DNA of 64,000 nt from Paractinoplanes tereljensis (GTDB lineage: Bacteria > Actinomycetota > Actinomycetes > Mycobacteriales > Micromonosporaceae): positions 372,001 to 436,000 of the forward strand of contig NZ_BOMY01000002.1 of NCBI RefSeq assembly GCF_016862435.1, given 5' to 3'. Both the position numbers and the translations under genes were made by a program. The notes below the pieces were generated by a model. That model was not told the DNA's origin. It saw nothing but the letters and a program-made list of their open reading frames with translations, and ran no database searches. Below, piece by piece: positions 40,717 to 48,233 of this stretch. Positions within the stretch are counted from its first letter, which is position 1. Each line of letters begins with the position of its first letter.

Positions 40717-41871
40717 ATGTTTGCTGGCGAGAAGATTGAGGCCGCGACCGTTCTGCGGCTGTTCCCGGACCGGCCGCGAGTGCTCGCCCTGGGCGAGCCC
40801 ACCCACGGCGCCGACCAGTTGCTCGAGGCGCGCAACGACCTGTTCCGGCAACTTGTCGAGCAGGAGGGTTACCGGACGATCGCGATCGAGAGCGACTGCC
40901 TGATGGGGCTGGTCGTGGACGACTACGTCACGGCCGGGGAGGGCACGCTCGACGAGGTCATGGCGCGCGGCTTCAGCCACGAGTGGGGTGTCTTCGCGGG
41001 CAACCGCGAGCTGGTGCGCTGGATGCGCGCCCACAACGACGGCCGGCCCACGGCCGAGCAGGTCCGGTTCGCCGGGATCGACGGGCCGCTGGAGATCACC
41101 GGGGCGGCTAGCCCCCGACAGGCCATCACCGCGTTGCACGGCTATCTCGCCGCCCGCCTCGACCCCGACCTGCTTCCCTGCACCGCGGAGACCCTCGACC
41201 GCCTGCTCGGTGACGACGGCCGGTGGCCCAACCCGGCCGCGATGATGGACCCGTCCCAGTCGGTGGGGCGGACGCCCGAGGCCGGTGAGCTGCGGCTGCT
41301 CGCCGACGACCTGGTGGCGCTGCTCGACGCGCACGCGCCGCAGCTGGCCGACGAGCGGGCCAGTCTGTGTGGGCGTACCGCCGCCGGGCTCCTCCGCTAC
41401 CACTACTGGATGGCCGGCACCTCGCCCGGCCGGATCCCGCGGCTGCTGGGTCAGCGAAGTCTGATGATGGCGGCCAACCTGCTGGCCGTCGCCGAGCGGG
41501 GCCCGGTGCTGGTCCACGCGCACAACAGCCACCTGCAGCGGAACCGGAGCTCGATGCGGCTCGGCGACCAGCCGTACGAGTGGTGGAGCGCCGGCGCGAT
41601 CGTGGCCGGCCGGCTGGGCCCGGCGTACGCCGTCCTGGCCTCGGCCCTCGGCACCTTCCGCGACCACGGGGTGGACGCCCCACCCCCGGACACCCTGGAG
41701 GGCCTGCTGTACGACCAGCCGGAGGAGCGGTATCTCGTCGACCCCCGCCGGCTGGACCCGGTCCCGCGAACCGCCCGGGTCTCCCCCTGGTTCGGTTATG
41801 CCCCGCTGGACCCGGTCCACCTGCCCGACGGCATCGTGTTCGTGCGGGAGGTCAACGCAGGAGGTTCGTGA
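40717..41871 (+). CDS. Erythromycin esterase-family protein
   Basis: A 384-residue member of the Ere/succinoglycan-biosynthesis esterase family. The family motifs are LALGEPTHGADQ (residues 23-34), AIESDCLMG (55-63), HNSHLQR (near 269) and GTFRDHG. Ere enzymes open the macrolide lactone using a conserved Glu/His pair. Actinomycete homologues are diverse and many are not resistance genes, so macrolide esterase activity is only a possibility. Divergent from a TioE-like MerR regulator. The 3' end overlaps the next convergent gene by 20 bp. Confidence 0.87.
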   Translation: MFAGEKIEAATVLRLFPDRPRVLALGEPTHGADQLLEARNDLFRQLVEQEGYRTIAIESDCLMGLVVDDYVTAGEGTLDEVMARGFSHEWGVFAGNRELVRWMRAHNDGRPTAEQVRFAGIDGPLEITGAASPRQAITALHGYLAARLDPDLLPCTAETLDRLLGDDGRWPNPAAMMDPSQSVGRTPEAGELRLLADDLVALLDAHAPQLADERASLCGRTAAGLLRYHYWMAGTSPGRIPRLLGQRSLMMAANLLAVAERGPVLVHAHNSHLQRNRSSMRLGDQPYEWWSAGAIVAGRLGPAYAVLASALGTFRDHGVDAPPPDTLEGLLYDQPEERYLVDPRRLDPVPRTARVSPWFGYAPLDPVHLPDGIVFVREVNAGGS

Positions 41872-42304
41872 CCGCCTGGATGGTGTACGACGAGGAGCTG
41901 CTGCCGGAGTCGGACAGGATGCCCACGATGACGCCGCCGCAGATGCACAGGAAGAGGACGGCGACGATGGCGAACAGGATGATCGTGGCGACCAGGCCGG
42001 GCCACTTCTGCGGCGGCGCACCCAGCGCGCCCTTGATGAAGGCGATCATCGGAGCCCGGTACTCCAGCTCCACCGTCTGCCCGGGGTAGACGTTGACCGG
42101 CAGGTCGGCCGGGCCGAGCGGCCACAGGTAGGGCACGTGCACGTGCAGGTGGTACTGGCCGGGCTGCAGCGGAATGACCTGACGGCCCCACGCGTTGCCG
42201 GCCCGCTGCCCGTTGATCTCGATGACCGGCTTGAACAGCCCGAGCATGAAGGCGAGCGGGTGGTATTTGGTCGTCAGCGCGATGCCCTGCTGCTGCGGCT
42301 GCAC
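41852..42304 (-). CDS. Hypothetical membrane protein with C-terminal anchor
   Basis: A 150-residue protein. The first 85 residues look like a beta-rich PEGA-like domain (VIEINGQRAGNAWGRQVIPL, GQYHLHVHVPYL, VYPGQTVELEYRAP), followed by a single membrane helix (ATIILFAIVAVLFLCICGGV, about 105-125) and a Ser-rich tail. Similar small proteins occur in many actinomycetes without a known role. GTG start. It overlaps the esterase-like gene by 20 bp at the 3' end. Confidence 0.78.
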   Translation of the reverse strand: MQPQQQGIALTTKYHPLAFMLGLFKPVIEINGQRAGNAWGRQVIPLQPGQYHLHVHVPYLWPLGPADLPVNVYPGQTVELEYRAPMIAFIKGALGAPPQKWPGLVATIILFAIVAVLFLCICGGVIVGILSDSGSSSSSYTIQAVTNLLR

Positions 42305-42352
42305 TTTTACTCCCCCAAGATCGATGAGCGGAAAGAATACGGCCGGACGGTC

Positions 42353-42390
42353 TTGACCTCAACCTCGGTTCAGCTTGCAGAGTGAGGCCA
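42353..42390 (+). promoter_or_regulatory. MerR/SoxR-type promoter, 19-bp spacer, probably leaderless
   Basis: TTGACC (42353-42358), a 19-bp spacer and CAGAGT (42378-42383) precede the MDR start. The spacer holds CTCAAC-CTCG-GTTCAG, one base from a perfect SoxR-like CTCAAC/GTTGAG dyad. A transcript starting 7 bp after the -10 would begin at the ATG (42390). Distances match the promoter at 6291-6328 base for base. Confidence 0.6.
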
Positions 42391-43295
42391 TGAGAGCCGT
42401 TGTCTTCGATACCTTCGGTCCGCCCGAGGTTCTGCGCGTCACCGATCTGCCCGATCCGGAGCCGGGCCCGGGCGAGGTGCGCATCCGGGTGCGGGCGGCC
42501 GGCGTCCAGCCGTTCGACGTGGGATATCGACAAGGGGTGATGACCTGGGCGCCGGTCAATTTCCCGCAGCAGCTCGGCCAGGAGTACTCGGGGGTGGTCG
42601 ATCGGCTGGGCGACGGCGTCGACGGTCTGCAGGTGGGCGACGCCGTACTCGGTTCGACAATGTTCAACGGAAATGCGGAACTGCTCTGCGTGCCCGTACC
42701 GAATGCGGTGCGGAAACCGGATCGCCTGGATTTCCCGACCGCCGCGGCGTTTGTCGCCGCGGCCCAGACGGCGAGCGGAGCGCTCGCCGAATTGTCGGTC
42801 GATAGCGACGACGTGTTGCTGGTGCATGCGGCGGCCGGCAGCGTGGGAACCCTCGCGGTGCAACTCGCGGGAATTCGCGGGGCCACGGTGATCGGCACGG
42901 CTTCGCCGGCCAATCACGATTATCTGCGGCAGCTGGGCGCGATTCCGGTCGCTTACGGCGACGATCTAGTTGCGGCCGTACGGGCAACCGGGCGTACGCC
43001 GACCGTCGCGCTCGACGCCGCCGGCGGCCAGGCGATCGCCCAGTCCGTAGAAATCGGCATCGCGCCGGACCGGATCGGCACCATTGTGGACGACAAGGCC
43101 GCGGCCGAGCTGGGCACCCGCGTGGTGCGGGCCGGTCGCGACCCGCAGCGACTGGCCGAGGTGATCGCGCTGGCCGGACGCGGGCTGCTGACCATGCCGG
43201 TACGCGCCTACCCGCTGTCCGACGTCGTCGCGGCGCACCGGGCGGTCGAGTCCCGGCACGGCCGCGGCAAGGTGGTCCTCATCGTCGAGCCGTAA
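42390..43295 (+). CDS. Zinc-free MDR quinone oxidoreductase-like enzyme
   Basis: A 301-residue medium-chain dehydrogenase/reductase of the quinone oxidoreductase type. Visible are the GroES-like N-terminus (VFDTFGPPEVLRVTDLPDPE, GQEYSGVV), the cofactor segment VLLVHAAAGSVGTLAVQLAG (AxxGxxG) and the end AHRAVESRHGRGKVVLIVEP; the zinc-binding cysteines are absent. It should reduce quinones or enones with NADPH. The SoxR/MerR-like promoter fits induction by redox-active compounds, as known for a quinone oxidoreductase target of SoxR in Streptomyces. Confidence 0.88.
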   Translation: MRAVVFDTFGPPEVLRVTDLPDPEPGPGEVRIRVRAAGVQPFDVGYRQGVMTWAPVNFPQQLGQEYSGVVDRLGDGVDGLQVGDAVLGSTMFNGNAELLCVPVPNAVRKPDRLDFPTAAAFVAAAQTASGALAELSVDSDDVLLVHAAAGSVGTLAVQLAGIRGATVIGTASPANHDYLRQLGAIPVAYGDDLVAAVRATGRTPTVALDAAGGQAIAQSVEIGIAPDRIGTIVDDKAAAELGTRVVRAGRDPQRLAEVIALAGRGLLTMPVRAYPLSDVVAAHRAVESRHGRGKVVLIVEP

Positions 43296-43298
43296 CGA

Positions 43299-43445
43299 CT
43301 AGGCGGTGATGGTGTCCCAGGAATAGGCCAGCAGGGCGAAAGCCGCGCCGAGCAGGGCCAGGCTGATGCCCCGGGTGCCGATCGGCAGCGCCGCGAGAAC
43401 CAGCAGGATGACGGCGATCACATAGAGCAGTCCCTGAACGGACAT
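43299..43445 (-). CDS. Small two-helix membrane protein (48 aa)
   Basis: A 48-residue protein with two predicted membrane helices (LLYVIAVILLVLAALPI and ISLALLGAAFALLAYSW) joined by GTRG, a hairpin-type small membrane protein. GAGGAG lies 5 nt before the ATG, and the hydrophobic pattern is strong, so it is likely real though short. Function unknown; similar orphan peptides are common in actinomycetes. Its stop lies 3 bp from the convergent MDR gene stop, and it follows the CocE gene on the same strand after a hairpin. Confidence 0.75.
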   Translation of the reverse strand: MSVQGLLYVIAVILLVLAALPIGTRGISLALLGAAFALLAYSWDTITA

Positions 43446-43461
43446 TGTTTCTCCTCGATTT

Positions 43462-43491
43462 GGTGGGGTAGCGGCGACGCATTACCCCACC
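43462..43491 (-). terminator. 9-bp-stem hairpin between CocE and small membrane protein genes
   Basis: GGTGGGGTA (43462-43470) and TACCCCACC (43483-43491) are perfect complements with a 12-nt loop. On the minus strand it starts 11 bp after the CocE stop and is followed by AAATC, so it may be a partial terminator or control of the small gene downstream. Confidence 0.45.
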
Positions 43492-43502
43492 GGTCGAGAG
43501 CG

Positions 43503-45080
43503 CTAAACCACCGGCAGCACAAGGGACGAGGTGTGCCGGACCGTGGTGTCGGTGGGAACCATCCGAGTGGCCGGGCCGGGCGGTTCGCCGGTGCCGTAAT
43601 TGCGCAGGTAGCGCGGGTGGGCGCCGCCGCTGACCTGCAGCCGGATGCGGTGGCCGGGCTTGAACCGGTGACCGGCCGGTCCCATCTCGACGGTGACCCG
43701 GCCGTCACCGGTGAAACGGGTCAGCCCGTCGCAGATGTTTATCGACTTGCCGGTGGGATCGACGTCGCAGAGCCGGGCGAACAGATCGCCGCTGACGGCC
43801 GTGGTGGCGGCGTCGAACTCGGCTCGCACCGCGCCGACGATCTCGACAGCTTCCTCCAACGGCGTGCCGGTGAACAGCACCACGTCGGACCGTTTCTCCA
43901 GGTCGGCGTTGTCCCGTTGACCCTGGGTCCGGGACTGCAACGGGCCGCCGACAGCCGGGGTCGGGTCGGACGGGTCGTACCGGAAGGAACTGACGCCGGT
44001 CCCCTCAGCGAGCTGTAACGTGCCCTCGCCCAGGAACCACCGCTGTTCCTGCATTTCCGGCGGCGGCCAGGACGGCAGGTCACGCCATTCGTTCGCCCCA
44101 CCCACGAAGATCCGGATCCGGTACGGCGACGGCTCGCCGCGCAACCGCCGCATGGCCTGCTCGAACAGGTCGGGCCAGCCATCGGAGAGGGCCGACGTGT
44201 GCGTCCACGGCCCGATCAGCAGGTCGGGATCGTTGCCGGCCGCGCGCAGCCGCTGGTAGTGCTCGATCACCTGCTCCGGCGAGAGGTCCCACCAGCCGGT
44301 GCTGAGGCTCACCGGCACGGTCAGCTTGTCGGCGACCGGGGTGAGATCGCTGTCCTGCCAGTACTCCTTCTCCGGATGCGCGAGCCACTCCTCGAACGCC
44401 GGCCGCCGGCCCCCGTAGACCTGCGGATAGACGTCGAGAATCGGGACTCCGCGGACCACCCGGCCGAGGCGGCGCTGCAACCGCAGGATCACCCGCGCGT
44501 AGGACCAGGTGGTCAGCGCCTGATTGAACAGGCCGGTCCCGCCGACCAGCGCGCGCTCGAGGCCGAACGCCCCACCACGCCAGAAGAAGTCGTGCCCGTC
44601 GGAGTGCCCGACCTGCATGACCGCTCCGCGCCACTCCGGCGGCGGGTCGGTGGCCAGCGCCCACTGCGTGTACGCCATGTAGCTCGCCCCGGCGGTGTAG
44701 AGCTCGCCGGTGAACCAGTCCTGCTCACGCAGCCAGGCGACGGTGGCCCGGCCGTCCTCGCCCTCGCCCTTCCAGGGATGGAAGTCGCCGCCCGAGCCGC
44801 CGGTGCCGCGGCTGCTCTGCAGCAGCACGTGGAAGCCCTGCTCGGCGAAGAGCGCGCCGTAGAGGTAGTTGAACGGGAAGCCGACGCGCACGTAGGGGGC
44901 GCGGACCAGCACGGTCGGGCACGGCTCGCCGGTCACCGGGGCGTAGTGGTCGGTCATCAGGGTGACGCCGTCGGCGGCGGGCACCGGGACGCCCGGCTGC
45001 CAGGTGACGTCGTAGCGTGCGGGCGATCCCTTTCGGGTCCGCCGCCGCAGCATCCGGGTGAAGAGTGGCAGTCTCTGCAT
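43503..45080 (-). CDS. CocE/NonD-family hydrolase (X-Pro dipeptidyl-peptidase-like)
   Basis: A 525-residue alpha/beta hydrolase with a C-terminal jelly-roll. The N-terminus carries VTWQPGVPVPAADGVTLMTD and HYAPVTG; the nucleophile serine is in TAGASYMAYTQ (near 118), acid Asp near DLLIGPWTHTS, and the C-terminal beta domain has RIRLQVSGGAHPRYLRNYGT. CocE-type enzymes cleave esters such as cocaine or act as peptidases or glutaryl acylases. AGGGAGCGTC precedes the ATG at 45080. Divergent from a TetR gene that probably regulates it. Confidence 0.9.
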   Translation of the reverse strand: MQRLPLFTRMLRRRTRKGSPARYDVTWQPGVPVPAADGVTLMTDHYAPVTGEPCPTVLVRAPYVRVGFPFNYLYGALFAEQGFHVLLQSSRGTGGSGGDFHPWKGEGEDGRATVAWLREQDWFTGELYTAGASYMAYTQWALATDPPPEWRGAVMQVGHSDGHDFFWRGGAFGLERALVGGTGLFNQALTTWSYARVILRLQRRLGRVVRGVPILDVYPQVYGGRRPAFEEWLAHPEKEYWQDSDLTPVADKLTVPVSLSTGWWDLSPEQVIEHYQRLRAAGNDPDLLIGPWTHTSALSDGWPDLFEQAMRRLRGEPSPYRIRIFVGGANEWRDLPSWPPPEMQEQRWFLGEGTLQLAEGTGVSSFRYDPSDPTPAVGGPLQSRTQGQRDNADLEKRSDVVLFTGTPLEEAVEIVGAVRAEFDAATTAVSGDLFARLCDVDPTGKSINICDGLTRFTGDGRVTVEMGPAGHRFKPGHRIRLQVSGGAHPRYLRNYGTGEPPGPATRMVPTDTTVRHTSSLVLPVV

Positions 45081-45095
45081 GACGCTCCCTTTCTC

Positions 45096-45106
45096 GTACG
45101 CTGTAC
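45096..45106. promoter_or_regulatory. GTAC-GCT-GTAC dyad between CocE and TetR genes
   Basis: An 11-bp GTAC-GCT-GTAC dyad in the 49-bp gap between the divergent CocE and TetR starts. Size and place fit a TetR half-site pair; GTAC-type repeats recur at the GntR-TetR fusion (51.4 kb), whose TetR domain is of a similar class. Confidence 0.45.
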
Positions 45107-45129
45107 TGAAAATAGTAGCAGGAGGAATC

Positions 45130-45786
45130 ATGGCTCGCGGACGCCCACCCGCGCACACCCGTGAGCAGGTCGTGGACGCGGCGATCCGGCTCGCCGACGC
45201 CGAGGGGCTGGCCGCGGTCACCATCCGCCGGATCGCCACCGAGATCGGCGCCGGCGCGATGTCGCTCTACACCTACGTGCCCGACAAGGACCGCCTGCTG
45301 GACCTGATGGTCGACAAGGTCGGGGAGGAAACCCCCAAGATCAATATCACCGGAGACTGGCGTACGGATCTGATGGCGCTCGCCGCGGCGCAGCGGGCCC
45401 TGATGCTCGCCCACCCGTGGCTACCCGCGGCCCTGCCCAATCGCCGCCTGACCGGCCGCAACATGCTCGGTTACCTGGAGCAGAGCCTGGCCGCGCTGGA
45501 GCCGACCGGCCTGGACGGTCCCACCAAGATGGAGCTGATCGCCCTGGTCACCGGCTTCGTGGCGTCCTACGTGACGAACGAAATCGCCGCCGCCACCCCG
45601 ACCTCGGAACAGGTCGCGCTGATCACCGAAGCCGTGGCAAGCGGCGACTTCCCGCATCTGGCGACTGCGCTGAGCTCCGGGGCGCGGGGCACCGAGCCGT
45701 CCTTCGAGCGGATCGCCGGCTGGGCCATCACCGGCCTGGTCGAGCAGGCGATCAGGCCGAAACCGAGCGATCGATCCAGTTCATGA
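45130..45786 (+). CDS. TetR-family regulator (TetR_C_1 type)
   Basis: A 218-residue repressor: HTH residues 10-55 (VVDAAIRLADAEGLAAVTIR then RIATEIGAGAMSLYTYVPDK), and a C-terminal TetR_C_1-like domain. AGGAGGAATC precedes the ATG at 45130; the frame is open further upstream but crosses the CocE promoter. It probably represses the divergent CocE gene through the GTAC-GCT-GTAC site. The last 35 bp overlap the convergent GGDEF-EAL gene. Confidence 0.9.
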   Translation: MARGRPPAHTREQVVDAAIRLADAEGLAAVTIRRIATEIGAGAMSLYTYVPDKDRLLDLMVDKVGEETPKINITGDWRTDLMALAAAQRALMLAHPWLPAALPNRRLTGRNMLGYLEQSLAALEPTGLDGPTKMELIALVTGFVASYVTNEIAAATPTSEQVALITEAVASGDFPHLATALSSGARGTEPSFERIAGWAITGLVEQAIRPKPSDRSSS

Positions 45787-48055
45787 GGTTCTCCGGGCGC
45801 TCGGCCTTGCCGTAGAACCAGCCCTGCACCAGGTCACAGCCCTGCGCCCGGAGCCAGTCGCGCTGCAGCTCGGTCTCGACGCCTTCGGCGACCACCCGGT
45901 GGCCCATCGCGTGGGTCATCGCGAGGACCGCGCGCACGATCGGCTCGTTGGTGCCGGCCTCGCCGACGTCCATGATGAACGAGCGGTCGATCTTGACGAC
46001 GCCGACCGGGAGCCGGTGCAGGTAACTGAGCGACGAGTAACCGGTGCCGAAGTCGTCGATGCAGAGCGTCACGCCCAGCGAGTGCAGCGCGTTCAGGGTG
46101 AGCAGCGCGGCCTCGATGTCCTCCATGACGCCGGACTCGGTGATCTCAAGCCACAGCGCCTCGGGCGGCAGACCGGTCTCCCGGAGCACGTCGTCGACCA
46201 GCTTGACCAGCGCACCGTCGCGGAGCTGGCGAACCGCCACGTTGACCGACACGTGGATCGGGCGGGCGTGCGGGCCGCGCAGCACGAGCCACTCCTGCAG
46301 CTGCCGCACCGACTCGCGCAGCGACCAGGCGCCCATCTCCTCGATCATGCCGGTCTCCTCGGCGATCGGGATGAACTCGTCCGGCGAGACGAAACCCAGC
46401 TCGGGTGAGGTCCAGCGCATCAGCGACTCGAACCCGTCCAGCTCGTCGCCGGCGACGTCGACGATCGGCTGGAAGTACACGGCCAGCTCGCCGCGTTCCA
46501 GCGCACCGCGCAGGGCCTGCTCCAGCTTGACCCGGTCCCGCACCTGATCGCGCAGCGACGTGTCGAACAGCGCGTACGCGTTGCGCCCCGAGCCCTTGGC
46601 CTTGTACATCGCGGTGTCGGCATCCCGGATCAACTCGAGCGCGTGCGCCCCACCGGTCGACTTGGCCACCCCGATCGACGCCGAGACGACCACGTCGCCG
46701 ACCGACAGCTCGAACGGCTTGCCGAACTCCTCCAGCAGCCGGTCGGCCAGCGACTCGGCCAGCCGCAGGTGCGACGGGCTGGCCAGGGCGATCACGAACT
46801 CGTCGCCGCCGATCCGGGCCACCACGTCCTCGGCCCGGACCTGCTCGCCGAGCCGGCCGGCGACCGCGCACAGCAGCTCGTCGCCGACCTCGTGGCCCCA
46901 GTGGTCGTTGACCATCTTGAACCGGTCGAGGTCGATGAAGAGCAGGCTGATCTCGAGGTGGTCGCTGGCGGCCCGGTCGGCCCAGCGGGACACCGTCTCG
47001 GAGAGCAGCTCCCGGTTGGGCAGGTCGGTGAGCGCGTCGTGGGTGGCCCGCCGCCGGGTGACCTTCTCGGCCTTGACCCGGGAGTTGTTCGAGCGCACCA
47101 CCCGGCCCAGCACGCTGAGCACGATCAGCGCGCACAGCCCGGCCCGGATCAGGTCGTTGACCACGGCGCCGACCGGCATCAGCGAGGTGATGATCGTGGG
47201 AACCACCACGACCAGGCCGATCACGGTCATCCGCAGCTTGCTCAGGTCGCGCACGACGACCTTCTGCGGCTGCACCAGGGTCCGGGTGGACGGGTGCAGC
47301 GCCGCCGCCGGGATCAGCACGAACATCAGCAGGAACGCCGCGTTGCTGGCCATCGGCGAGATGTCGATGAGCTGGGCGTCGCGCAGGCTGAACAGCAGGT
47401 CGCCGACGAACATGCAGGCGGCCGCGACGATCATCAGCCAGAGCGCGACCTGCTGCACCCCGCCGGCCAGCATGAGCTGCGCGACCAGGATCAGCATGAC
47501 CACGTCGAAGATCGGGAACAGCGCGTCGAGCACCTGATAGCCGGACAGGTTCGAGTCGTAGACCGCCGGGGAGATCACGAACGTCCAGGTCACGAACGCG
47601 GCGGCCAGGCCGACCAGGATCGCGTCGATCCGGGCCGGGTCATCGTCGGCGGCCCGCCGCCGGCGCAGCATCACCAGAAAGGCATAACCCAGGCAGAGGT
47701 ACGCCGGGACGATGAACGAGTTCGGGATGAGCGCGATGGCCGTGGGCGGCGTGTTCATCGTGCTCGGCACCAGGGCCCGGATCACGGTGGCGACGATGAA
47801 CAGCCAGCCCGCGATGCGGACCATCTTCCACGGGAGGCGGTCGGCCGCCTTCAGGTTGTGGTTCGGTCCGAGGTACAGCGACGTCATGCCGCCGGCCATC
47901 GCGAGAACCGAGGCCGGGGTCTGCACCCACACCGGCCCGAGGCAGTAGACCGTCACCAGGGTCAGGCCGGCCACGACGTGCAGCCACGCGAATCGCGCAC
48001 GCAGCGGCGGACGCTGCTCAGCGACGAAGTCAGGGCTGCTCACGCCCCGTCCCAT
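45752..48055 (-). CDS. Membrane GGDEF-EAL protein (cyclic di-GMP turnover)
   Basis: A 767-residue protein. Residues 20-320 contain about nine membrane helices; a GGDEF domain follows (THDALTDLPNRELLSETVSR; active site IGGDEFVIAL near 410) and then an EAL domain. Both synthase metal and catalytic residues appear intact. The EAL signature is ESL (DGFESLMRW), with the other key residues kept (NVAVRQL, EITESGVMED, DDFGTGYSSLSYLHR, KIDRSFI, EGVET). It may make or degrade c-di-GMP, which controls development in actinomycetes. Start at 48055 or the GTG five codons later. Divergent from a secreted amidase. Confidence 0.92.
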   Translation of the reverse strand: MGRGVSSPDFVAEQRPPLRARFAWLHVVAGLTLVTVYCLGPVWVQTPASVLAMAGGMTSLYLGPNHNLKAADRLPWKMVRIAGWLFIVATVIRALVPSTMNTPPTAIALIPNSFIVPAYLCLGYAFLVMLRRRRAADDDPARIDAILVGLAAAFVTWTFVISPAVYDSNLSGYQVLDALFPIFDVVMLILVAQLMLAGGVQQVALWLMIVAAACMFVGDLLFSLRDAQLIDISPMASNAAFLLMFVLIPAAALHPSTRTLVQPQKVVVRDLSKLRMTVIGLVVVVPTIITSLMPVGAVVNDLIRAGLCALIVLSVLGRVVRSNNSRVKAEKVTRRRATHDALTDLPNRELLSETVSRWADRAASDHLEISLLFIDLDRFKMVNDHWGHEVGDELLCAVAGRLGEQVRAEDVVARIGGDEFVIALASPSHLRLAESLADRLLEEFGKPFELSVGDVVVSASIGVAKSTGGAHALELIRDADTAMYKAKGSGRNAYALFDTSLRDQVRDRVKLEQALRGALERGELAVYFQPIVDVAGDELDGFESLMRWTSPELGFVSPDEFIPIAEETGMIEEMGAWSLRESVRQLQEWLVLRGPHARPIHVSVNVAVRQLRDGALVKLVDDVLRETGLPPEALWLEITESGVMEDIEAALLTLNALHSLGVTLCIDDFGTGYSSLSYLHRLPVGVVKIDRSFIMDVGEAGTNEPIVRAVLAMTHAMGHRVVAEGVETELQRDWLRAQGCDLVQGWFYGKAERPENLMNWIDRSVSA

Positions 48056-48127
48056 CGGCAGTCAGTTGAGGTTCTTAACCGATGTGACGCAAGTCCCTGC
48101 TGTCAGTCGTTTGGCCGTTTTGCCCAC

Positions 48128-48142
48128 TTTTGCGCCGCAAAA
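48128..48142. promoter_or_regulatory. Perfect 7-1-7 dyad between GGDEF-EAL and amidase genes
   Basis: TTTTGCG-C-CGCAAAA (48128-48142) is a perfect inverted repeat in the 178-bp divergent intergenic region, 92 bp before the amidase GTG and 73 bp before the GGDEF-EAL start. It could couple the two genes. The wider region shows no riboswitch pattern that I can recognise. Confidence 0.5.
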
Positions 48143-48233
48143 TAACCCGAAATAGTTGTTGATTTCCGGGACGGAAGCGACGCCAGGCGGCAACGTGGCT
48201 GTTGGCCGATCAACCAGTACCACGGGGGTTCAC

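Noticed and set aside
48056..48233. Riboswitch (c-di-AMP or c-di-GMP type) before the amidase gene
   Set aside because: The position is attractive, but the 178-bp region lacks the conserved cores I know for these classes; only a simple dyad is clear.
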